Part shown: one piece after another, positions 1 to 4,899 of the stretch
Layout: each line of letters starts with the position of its first letter
Numbering within the stretch: position 1 is the stretch's first letter
DNA from: Candidatus Ulvibacter alkanivorans
Lineage (GTDB): Bacteria > Bacteroidota > Bacteroidia > Flavobacteriales > Flavobacteriaceae
Direction: 5' to 3'
DNA length: 6,221 nucleotides
Assembly (NCBI RefSeq): GCF_003333325.1
Contig: NZ_QOLC01000109.1
Location: forward strand, 1-6,221
The notes under the pieces: generated by a model
What the model saw: the letters and a program-made list of their open reading frames with translations, nothing else
Databases searched by the model: none
What the model was told of the DNA's origin: nothing
Made by a program: the position numbers and the translations under genes

Positions 1-1029
1 ATCGTAATTATTGCAATCGCTATTTATTTTGGCACCAAGGACGGTAGTTATGATGTGGCTGAAACTACAGTGATAGATGCACCGGCAGAAGTACTTTACA
101 ATAATGTGAAAGATTTTAAAAATTGGAAGGAATGGGGCCCGTGGATGGAAGAAGATCCCGATTTGGAAATCACTTACGCAGAAAAAACCGAAGGTGAAGG
201 CGCCTCCTATTCATGGACGAGCGAAGAAATGGGCGACGGGTCAATGAAAACAGTGAAAGTGATCCCTAATAAAGAGATCGATCAGCAGATCGTTTTTCAC
301 TCACCCATGGGAGAAAGTGTTAGCGATGTATATTGGCGCTTTGAGGAAATTGAAAATCAAAACCAAACGAAAGTAACCTGGGGAATGAAGGGAGAACAAT
401 CCTTTATGGAAAAAGTGTATATGGGACTTTTCTCAGATCAGGATATGGAAACCAGTGTTGAACAAATGTTCGGAACAGGACTGAACAAATTAGAAAAAGT
501 TGTAACCGATGCCATGAAAAAATACAGCGTGAACGTCGATGGAGTGACACAATACAATGTAGGCTATTATATGTACACCACTACAGCAGCGAAACAAAGT
601 GAAATTGGCGATAAGATGGGCCCTATGTTAGGCATGGTTTCAGGATATATGAACGAAAATAACATTCCCATGGCAGGAATGCCGTTTACCGTTTATAATG
701 AAATCGACCAAACCAATAACACGGTTATTTTCTCTGCAGCAATTCCGGTTAGAGATCGTGTAATTACTCCAGAAGGAAGTCCTGTTCTTGGCGGATATAT
801 GGAACCGGGCACGGCTCTAAAGACCACGTTGAAAGGAGACTATACCAATCTTAGGTTCGCCTACGAAAAAGCAAATGAATACATCGCATCCAATAACCTA
901 CAACTGGATCCAACTGCCAAAATGTTTGAAGTATATGTAACCGACCCAGGAGAAGTCCCTAATCCGGCCAATTGGGTAACAGAGATCTATATGCCGGTTA
1001 TCGTCATCGATAGAAATTTAGACGAATAG
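1..1029 (+). CDS. Membrane-anchored SRPBCC / GyrI-like effector-binding protein (5' partial)
   Basis: The reading frame is open from the first base of the window, so the start codon lies upstream and 342 residues are visible. The GTG at 55 is an internal valine and not the start. The first residues (IVIIAIAIYF) are the end of a hydrophobic helix followed by GTKDGSYDV, which suggests an N-terminal membrane anchor. Next comes an SRPBCC/polyketide-cyclase-like fold at about visible residues 19-163, with the typical opening 'T.V.DAPAEVLYNNVKDFKNWKEWGPW'-like pattern. The C-terminal half (about 170-340) resembles a GyrI-like/AraC effector-binding domain, ending in a 'TEIYMPV' strand. Both folds commonly bind small hydrophobic or cationic ligands, but the ligand here is unknown. 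The stop TAG at 1027-1029 lies 3 bp before the crcB start, so the two genes are probably co-transcribed. Family assignment is fairly secure; function is not. Confidence 0.85.
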   Translation: MVIIAIAIYFGTKDGSYDVAETTVIDAPAEVLYNNVKDFKNWKEWGPWMEEDPDLEITYAEKTEGEGASYSWTSEEMGDGSMKTVKVIPNKEIDQQIVFHSPMGESVSDVYWRFEEIENQNQTKVTWGMKGEQSFMEKVYMGLFSDQDMETSVEQMFGTGLNKLEKVVTDAMKKYSVNVDGVTQYNVGYYMYTTTAAKQSEIGDKMGPMLGMVSGYMNENNIPMAGMPFTVYNEIDQTNNTVIFSAAIPVRDRVITPEGSPVLGGYMEPGTALKTTLKGDYTNLRFAYEKANEYIASNNLQLDPTAKMFEVYVTDPGEVPNPANWVTEIYMPVIVIDRNLDE

Positions 1030-1032
1030 AAG

Positions 1033-1404
1033 GTGAAACAGGTGTTGCTTGTTTTTTTAGGCGGCGGACTAGGAAGTAGCCTGCGATTTGTGATCGGAAA
1101 ATTGCTACACAGCACACATAGCGATTTCCCATACGGCACTTTCGCAGTGAACGTTGTTGGTAGTCTTTTGATCGGGATGGTATTGGGAATGGCCTTGCGA
1201 TCAGATTCGATTTCACAAAACACATTGGTGTTTATTACTACCGGATTTTGTGGCGGATTTACAACTTTTTCAGCCTTTGCCTATGAAAATCAGCTGTTCT
1301 TAAAATCGGGTGATATATCTTCTTTTGCCTTGTATACACTAAGCAGTCTTGTAATTGGTTTCGCAGCGGTCTTCTTAGGTGTTTGGTTAGCAAAATTTCT
1401 GTAA
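1033..1404 (+). CDS. crcB: Fluoride channel/exporter CrcB (FluC)
   Basis: This 123-aa protein has the usual length for one FluC subunit, a four-helix inner-membrane protein that works as a dual-topology dimer and lets toxic fluoride leave the cytoplasm. Visible hallmarks are the N-terminal GGGLGSSLR (residues 10-18, conserved Arg18), 'YGTFAVN' with the conserved Asn40, and the signature GFCGGFTTFSAF (71-82). That signature holds the Phe-box residues (Phe79, Phe82) and the TTFS turn associated with the central sodium site. The start is GTG at 1033, because MKQVLLVFLGGG is the expected N-terminus. The SD-like AGAAGG runs directly into that GTG, so it is badly placed. Translation may instead be coupled to the upstream SRPBCC gene, which ends 3 bp before. 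No fluoride riboswitch can lie directly in front, since the upstream gene fills that space. Confidence 0.95.
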   Translation: MKQVLLVFLGGGLGSSLRFVIGKLLHSTHSDFPYGTFAVNVVGSLLIGMVLGMALRSDSISQNTLVFITTGFCGGFTTFSAFAYENQLFLKSGDISSFALYTLSSLVIGFAAVFLGVWLAKFL

Positions 1405-1446
1405 AAACGGCCATACAACCAATACCCCAACGGTTTCTGAATGTTC

Positions 1447-1459
1447 TGCTTCCGAAGCA
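1447..1459. repeat. Small palindrome TGCTTC-C-GAAGCA
   Basis: There are perfect 6-bp inverted arms around one central base, 43 bp after the crcB stop codon. As RNA it could form a 5-bp stem with a CCG loop, but the sequence after it (AGGATACAATAA) is not U-rich. It is therefore a poor intrinsic terminator. It could be a protein-binding site or chance. Confidence 0.3.
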
Positions 1460-1505
1460 AGGATACAATAACTTATAGTTAAATAGCATAAAACAATATA
1501 AAAAT

Positions 1506-1525
1506 GTCCCCTATTTTGTGGGGGC
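1506..1525 (+). promoter_or_regulatory. GC-rich hairpin (C4/G5) upstream of the MFS gene
   Basis: GTCCCC (1506-1511) and GGGGGC (1520-1525) can pair as a six-base stem (four C-G, one U-G, one G-C) around an 8-base AT-rich loop, TATTTTGT. It stands out in an otherwise A/T-rich intergenic region. Only a weak T-rich stretch (GATTTACTTTTATA) follows. It may be a terminator for the SRPBCC-crcB unit or an operator at the MFS promoter. A near-match to the Bacteroidota -7 element, TACTTTTA, follows at 1530-1537, with no TTG at the right distance upstream. Confidence 0.45.
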
Positions 1526-1555
1526 GATTTACTTTTATACCTGCTAACAACCATC

Positions 1556-2782
1556 ATGAAAAAAATATACACCAACTATATCAGCAACTTTACAGGCTTG
1601 TCTCGTGAGATCTGGTTGTTAGCTCTGGTTACCTTTATAAACCGAGCCGGTGCTATGGTGATTCCTTTTTTATCGCTTTACCTGGTAAACTCTAAAGGAT
1701 TTACACTGCCTCAAGTGGGTTGGATCATGACGAGTTTTGGGCTCGGTTCGTTAGTGGGTACTTGGATCGGCGGTAGATTGACCGACAGCATAGGATTTTA
1801 CAAAGTAATCGTTGCAAGTTTGTTCTTTGGCGGTCTAGGATTTATAGCGTTGCAATTTATCGAATCCTTTTACGGGTTCTGTATCGGTATTTTCCTATTG
1901 ATCTTAATAGCAGATGCTTATCGGCCCGCCATTTTTGTCGCTTCGGAAACATACAGCAAGCCGGAAAACGTCACGCGAAGCATTACGCTAATCCGTTTGG
2001 CGATCAACCTAGGTTTTTCTATCGGTCCGCTCATTGGCGGAATCATTATCACGACCATAAGCTACGGATCATTATTTTGGATCGACGGACTTACTTGCGT
2101 AGCAGCTTCTGTTGTTCTTTTTGCAGTGCTTAAGCCGAAACAAGTAAAGGATGACGACATTGCCGAAAAACGAATTGTAAAAGAAGGCGTCGCGCCTTAC
2201 AAGAATGCGATCTTTATTCTATTTTTTATTATCATGATCGCCAACAGCACCATTTTCGTACAGTATTTTAGCGTTATGCCCCTCTACTACGAGAAGGCAC
2301 ATTTCCTTAACGAAGCACTTATTGGTTGGCTGCTCTTCTTAAACGGCGCGCTGATCGTTGTTTTCGAAATGCCATTAGTAGCCTGGCTAGAACGGAAAAA
2401 ACTCTCAAAGACCATGGCCACATTTTGGGGGATCGCTTTATTAGCACTCAGTTTTATTGTACTAAACCTTACAACATGGAGCGGTATTTTGGTTATTGGA
2501 ATGATCTTAATGACCTTAGGAGAAATGATTGGATCGCCATTTTCTAACGCATTAGCACTCGAAATGGCACCCAAAGGGAGAAAAGGTAGTTATATGGGCT
2601 TGTACAGTATGAGTTTTTCGATCTCCCATATTATTGGGCATAATAGCGGAATGAATTTAGTAGACACCTACGGTTTTGAAATGACCTGGACGGTAATGTT
2701 TGTTTTCCTACTTGTTATTGGACTCGCCGCCTTATGGTTACATCACTTGTTAAAACAATCTCCCAAGGTTCAAGTCACGTAA
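1556..2782 (+). CDS. MFS transporter, MDR/MdtH-like
   Basis: This 408-aa protein has the size and hydrophobic pattern of a 12-helix major facilitator. It has two six-helix halves separated by a charged cytoplasmic loop at about residues 193-215 (KPKQVKDDDIAEKR). Motif A in the loop after helix 2 is clear: GGRLTDSIGFYK (72-83). Helix 5 has a motif-C-like GFSIGPLIGG (153-162), typical of drug:proton antiporters. Helix 1 has 'NRAGAMVIPFLSLYL' (29-43), a pattern seen in MdtH/YceL-like and related drug or metabolite efflux MFS proteins. It probably sits in the inner membrane and is driven by the proton gradient. The substrate cannot be read from sequence. The ATG at 1556 is the first in-frame start and has no SD sequence, which is normal for this phylum. 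The gene appears monocistronic: 151 bp upstream and 65 bp downstream separate it from its neighbours. Confidence 0.9.
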   Translation: MKKIYTNYISNFTGLSREIWLLALVTFINRAGAMVIPFLSLYLVNSKGFTLPQVGWIMTSFGLGSLVGTWIGGRLTDSIGFYKVIVASLFFGGLGFIALQFIESFYGFCIGIFLLILIADAYRPAIFVASETYSKPENVTRSITLIRLAINLGFSIGPLIGGIIITTISYGSLFWIDGLTCVAASVVLFAVLKPKQVKDDDIAEKRIVKEGVAPYKNAIFILFFIIMIANSTIFVQYFSVMPLYYEKAHFLNEALIGWLLFLNGALIVVFEMPLVAWLERKKLSKTMATFWGIALLALSFIVLNLTTWSGILVIGMILMTLGEMIGSPFSNALALEMAPKGRKGSYMGLYSMSFSISHIIGHNSGMNLVDTYGFEMTWTVMFVFLLVIGLAALWLHHLLKQSPKVQVT

Positions 2783-2822
2783 ATAGGTGATGCACTGCCC
2801 GATCAGCTCCCAAAATTTAATT

Positions 2823-2830
2823 TACATTTG
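2823..2830 (+). promoter_or_regulatory. Bacteroidota -7 promoter element TACATTTG
   Basis: This is a perfect match to the TANNTTTG -7 consensus used by the Bacteroidota primary sigma factor, 17 bp before the ATG of the DJ-1-like lipoprotein. No TTG lies 17-23 bp upstream, so the -33 half is weak. The implied leader is only about 10 nt. Confidence 0.5.
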
Positions 2831-2847
2831 TACAAAATAGGTACGCT

Positions 2848-3606
2848 ATGCGATTTGTTCTTTTGATAATTATATGCTTCGGAATGAGTTCTTGTGGAAA
2901 CACTTCCGAAGAAAAGACGACACCAACTCCAACTGAAACTAACACCTCAAAAAAAGCTAAGGTGTTTCCGAAGCTGGACAGCACACGATACAATGTCGCA
3001 TTTTTAATCATGGATGGTGTCTATAATACAGAGCTCACCGCACCCTTTGATATTTTCCAGCACACTATTTTTCGTGACAGTATTAAGGCTATGAACGTCT
3101 TTACGGTCGCTAATACAAACGAATTAATCACTACGTTTGAAGGCCTTCGTCTCGCGCCCGATTATAATTATATGGAGGATATTATACCACCTATCGATAT
3201 ACTTGTGGTTCCCAGTGCCGAGCATCATCTCGATACCGATCTCGAAGACACCGAAATGCTGAAATTTGTAAAGATTGTAGGGAATAAAGCCAAATTTGTT
3301 ACCTCGCATTGCGATGGTGCGTTTGTGCTAGCCAAAGCCGGATTGTTAGAAAATGTGGTATCCACCACCTTCCCTAGCGACATAAAAGCCATGCGTTCAA
3401 TGTTCCCTTCATTAGACATAAGAGAAGATGTGCTGTTTGTACATGACGGAAAATTCATCACCTCAGCCGGAGGAGCTAAAAGTTTTGAGGCTGCACTGTA
3501 TCTATGTGAATACTTATACGGCAATAAAATTACCCGTTCTTTAGCAGACGGGCTTGTTATAGATTGGGACCTAAGCAAAGTACCTCATACGGTTATTTCC
3601 CGTTAA
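2848..3606 (+). CDS. DJ-1/PfpI (GATase1-like) family lipoprotein
   Basis: This 252-aa protein starts with a lipoprotein signal, MRFVLLIIICFGMSSC. The lipobox ends at Cys16, followed by a Ser/Thr/Glu/Pro-rich linker to about residue 45. The mature protein should therefore be lipid-anchored in the envelope. The rest is a DJ-1/PfpI domain: first strand 'YNVAFLIMDGVYNTELTAPFDIF' region (48-70, with Glu62 at the usual acidic position), then the nucleophile elbow SHCDGAFVLAKAGLL (153-167) with Cys155 as the probable catalytic cysteine. ITSAGGAKSFEAALYL (204-219) follows. It resembles the N-terminal domain of GlxA-type AraC regulators and isonitrile-hydratase-like enzymes but has no DNA-binding domain. 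The substrate is unknown. The canonical histidine expected after the 'STT' segment is replaced by Phe-Pro (STTFPS). The 3' end overlaps the convergent - strand gene by 14 bp. Confidence 0.88.
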   Translation: MRFVLLIIICFGMSSCGNTSEEKTTPTPTETNTSKKAKVFPKLDSTRYNVAFLIMDGVYNTELTAPFDIFQHTIFRDSIKAMNVFTVANTNELITTFEGLRLAPDYNYMEDIIPPIDILVVPSAEHHLDTDLEDTEMLKFVKIVGNKAKFVTSHCDGAFVLAKAGLLENVVSTTFPSDIKAMRSMFPSLDIREDVLFVHDGKFITSAGGAKSFEAALYLCEYLYGNKITRSLADGLVIDWDLSKVPHTVISR

Positions 3607-3823
3607 ACGAACTTTGTTCTACCTCGACTTTCTCAGCTCGCTTTTGTAATCTTCTTTTCTTTCTGGATAATATAACCGAGTCTAAACAAGAAATTAGCAA
3701 TCCGATTACCGAAAGTAAACAGGCAAATCGAACAAACGAATCTCCTATAAATTCCATTCCGGTAAACCCGAGAATAGCGGTGATTATGGTAAAAATTAGG
3801 AAGTGGATGGTATACTTTTTCAT
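3593..3823 (-). CDS. Small two-helix membrane protein, DUF1328/YtjA-like
   Basis: This 76-aa protein starts MKKYTIHFLIFTIITAILGF. It has two hydrophobic helices (about residues 6-22 and 29-49) and ends in a very basic, then acidic, tail (RKKRRLQKRAEKVEVEQ). The 'FLIF..ITAILGFTGM' pattern followed by a second helix resembles the small DUF1328/YtjA membrane proteins of unknown function, but the match is only partial. The frame is open to an ATG at 3916. I prefer the ATG at 3823, because MKKY followed by a helix is the expected start. A good promoter element (3830-3837) also lies between the two. No SD is visible. The gene lies 106 bp downstream of the Lrp gene on the same strand and overlaps the DJ-1-like gene tail to tail. 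Confidence 0.65.
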   Translation of the reverse strand: MKKYTIHFLIFTIITAILGFTGMEFIGDSFVRFACLLSVIGLLISCLDSVILSRKKRRLQKRAEKVEVEQSSFNGK

Positions 3824-3829
3824 AACTGT

Positions 3830-3856
3830 CAAATTTAATGCTACCTCAAGATACAA
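3830..3856 (-). promoter_or_regulatory. Promoter TTG-N16-TAAATTTG for the small membrane protein
   Basis: On the - strand, TAAATTTG (3837 down to 3830) is a perfect TANNTTTG -7 element. A TTG at 3856-3854 lies 16 bp upstream, one base short of the usual 17-23 spacing. The last G is only 6 bases from the ATG at 3823, so the transcript would be leaderless or nearly so. Confidence 0.45.
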
Positions 3857-3929
3857 TTCCACTATAGCGAATTCTACTAAAAAATCCTTAATTGACAGAA
3901 CATTAACGAAACACAAAATTCCTTTAACG

Positions 3930-4373
3930 CTATTTTATGGGTTTGATCTCATTGTTGACCATGACATGCGAAAGTACGATCTGCGTTTTGGTCTCACCGT
4001 ATATGATAAGTTGATCGATAAACGCCTCTAAATGCTTTTGATTCTTTAGGATCACTTCCATTACTATATTCTCGTTTCCGGTAATGCGGTAACAATTCAA
4101 CACCTCGTCGTAGGTCTTTACCTTCTCTAAAAACGGCTTTAATTTACCCATAAATGCACGCAATGTAATAATGGCTTTTAGCTGGTAACCGGCTTCGAAT
4201 GGCGATATTAATGTGCGATAGCCATGGATGAGTCCGGCGTCTTCCATTTTCTTGATCCGCTCAGACACTGCCGGTGAACTTATACCTACGCGACGACCAA
4301 TTTCTGCGTTCGACATACGCGCATGCTGCTGTAGACATTGTAAAATATGCCAGTTTATAGAATCGATTTTCAT
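3930..4373 (-). CDS. Lrp/AsnC family transcriptional regulator
   Basis: This 147-aa protein has the typical Lrp/AsnC length and two-domain layout. The N-terminal winged helix-turn-helix covers about residues 4-60, opening 'IDSINWHILQCLQQHARMS' with the recognition segment NAEIGRRVGISSPAVSERIKK (22-42). The C-terminal RAM/AsnC ligand-binding and oligomerisation domain covers about 65-141, including ITGNENIVMEV (97-107). In that loop the common Asp (TGxxD) is Asn102, so the effector may differ from classical Lrp. Such proteins form dimers and octamers and respond to amino acids or related metabolites. The gene is divergent from the 131-aa helical protein and shares a palindrome-rich 130-bp control region with it, which suggests autoregulation. 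The ATG at 4373 gives the standard N-terminus. The adjacent AGCS symporter makes an amino-acid-responsive role plausible. Confidence 0.93.
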   Translation of the reverse strand: MKIDSINWHILQCLQQHARMSNAEIGRRVGISSPAVSERIKKMEDAGLIHGYRTLISPFEAGYQLKAIITLRAFMGKLKPFLEKVKTYDEVLNCYRITGNENIVMEVILKNQKHLEAFIDQLIIYGETKTQIVLSHVMVNNEIKPIK

Positions 4374-4393
4374 TTTAAAGTTTATTTGTTATT

Positions 4394-4405
4394 TTATTTA
4401 AATAA
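4394..4405. promoter_or_regulatory. 12-bp perfect palindrome TTATTTAAATAA
   Basis: This is a perfect palindrome 21 bp upstream of the Lrp/AsnC start codon. It directly abuts the larger inverted repeat at 4406-4431. It could be an extra dimer contact site for the regulator. The pure A/T composition makes chance occurrence possible. Confidence 0.4.
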
Positions 4406-4431
4406 TAAAGTAAATATACACTTTTACTTTA
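4406..4431. promoter_or_regulatory. Candidate Lrp/AsnC operator: 9-bp-arm inverted repeat
   Basis: TAAAGTAAA (4406-4414) and TTTACTTTA (4423-4431) are perfect inverted arms around an 8-bp spacer, TATACACT. The 26-bp symmetrical site lies between the divergent Lrp/AsnC gene and the four-helix-bundle gene. It overlaps the probable - strand -7 box (4411-4418) and ends about 10 bp upstream of the + strand -33 position. This fits repression of the regulator gene and possible activation of the other gene. Binding is inferred from position and symmetry only. Confidence 0.6.
4411..4418 (-). promoter_or_regulatory. Possible -7 element (TATATTTA) of the Lrp/AsnC gene
   Basis: On the - strand this reads TATATTTA, seven of eight matches to TANNTTTG. 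The nearest TTG upstream (4445-4443) is 24 bp away, slightly long. The element lies inside the inverted repeat. It gives a leader of roughly 30 nt to the ATG at 4373. Confidence 0.3.
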
Positions 4432-4462
4432 ATATCCATATTCAAAATACATGACTTAGTAT

Positions 4463-4470
4463 TACATTTG
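4463..4470 (+). promoter_or_regulatory. Bacteroidota -7 promoter element TACATTTG
   Basis: This is a perfect TANNTTTG match. A TTC (4441-4443) sits exactly 19 bp upstream as an imperfect -33 TTG. Transcription would begin near 4476, giving a leader of about 28 nt to the ATG at 4504. The element also argues against any start codon at or before 4470 for the downstream gene. Confidence 0.5.
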
Positions 4471-4503
4471 ATTGCATTATGTAATGCCCCTTTAGTACAG
4501 AAA

Positions 4504-4899
4504 ATGATACCTAATATTCCACATCAACTCCCCCAATCGCCTATCTATAAAAAGGCTATGGAGATTTTTGCGCTTTCGCGAAACATTTCAAACTACTTAG
4601 TGGAAGACCTCAATAAATTACAAGAGAACGGTAGCGAAGATCCCAACATTTATTTTAGTGGGGACATTGTACAACAATCGGTTTCCCTTGCTCCGGAGAT
4701 CTTAAAGGCAGAACAGCAAACCTTTTCCGAAGAAAAATACAAATATGCTGCTTCGGTTAGCCGACTCACCAATTCCTTGTATAAAAATTGTGAACGTTTA
4801 GAGCACGCCAACAGTAATGGTAAAGAATTTATTCAATTGCTTCGCAATGAGATCAAGAAATTCCGAAAGCTTCAGCGTCATTGGATGCTAACCCTCTAA
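4504..4899 (+). CDS. Hypothetical four-helix-bundle-like protein, 131 aa
   Basis: I do not recognise a named family with certainty. The protein has no signal peptide or membrane segment and looks all-helical. Likely helices are at about residues 11-41 ([20 protein letters not shown]...), 51-70 ([20 protein letters not shown]), 73-102 and 106-127. The layout loosely recalls the small 'four helix bundle' (S23-type) proteins: 'A.e....s..i..yl', then a 'D-I-x-Q-S-x-S-x-A-x-E-I-x-x-A-E' helix, then a long third helix. The ATG at 4504 is chosen over an upstream in-frame TTG at 4468, because that TTG lies inside the TACATTTG promoter element. The C-terminus is basic ([10 protein letters not shown]). 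The gene is divergent from the Lrp/AsnC regulator and overlaps the convergent symporter gene by 12 bp. Function is unknown; a regulatory link to Lrp is inference. Confidence 0.8.
   Translation: MIPNIPHQLPQSPIYKKAMEIFALSRNISNYLVEDLNKLQENGSEDPNIYFSGDIVQQSVSLAPEILKAEQQTFSEEKYKYAASVSRLTNSLYKNCERLEHANSNGKEFIQLLRNEIKKFRKLQRHWMLTL

Noticed and set aside
1405..1505. Classical intrinsic terminator after crcB
   Set aside because: The palindrome at 1447-1459 has no U-run after it, and no other strong stem was found in this stretch.
2287..2574. Open frames on both strands inside the MFS gene
   Set aside because: The MFS frame has continuous membrane helices through this stretch, and the alternatives lack start signals and family features.
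2783..2822. Terminator after the MFS gene
   Set aside because: Only 4-bp complementary arms (TGAT/ATCA) with no U-tract, too weak to call.
3225..3578. 117-aa open frame antisense to the DJ-1-like gene
   Set aside because: It is Ser-rich with no recognisable fold, and the opposite strand clearly encodes the DJ-1/PfpI domain.
3824..3916. N-terminal extension of the small membrane protein to ATG 3916
   Set aside because: The added 31 residues precede a typical MKKY start and span a good promoter element. Not fully excluded.
3564..4031. 155-aa open frame on the + strand
   Set aside because: It is antisense to the small membrane protein and the Lrp gene end, has low-complexity Ser/Thr/Asn/Lys composition, and shows no family features.
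4468..4503. TTG start giving a 143-aa version of the four-helix protein
   Set aside because: The TTG lies inside a perfect TACATTTG -7 promoter element, and the extra 12 residues look non-coding. The ATG at 4504 is preferred.
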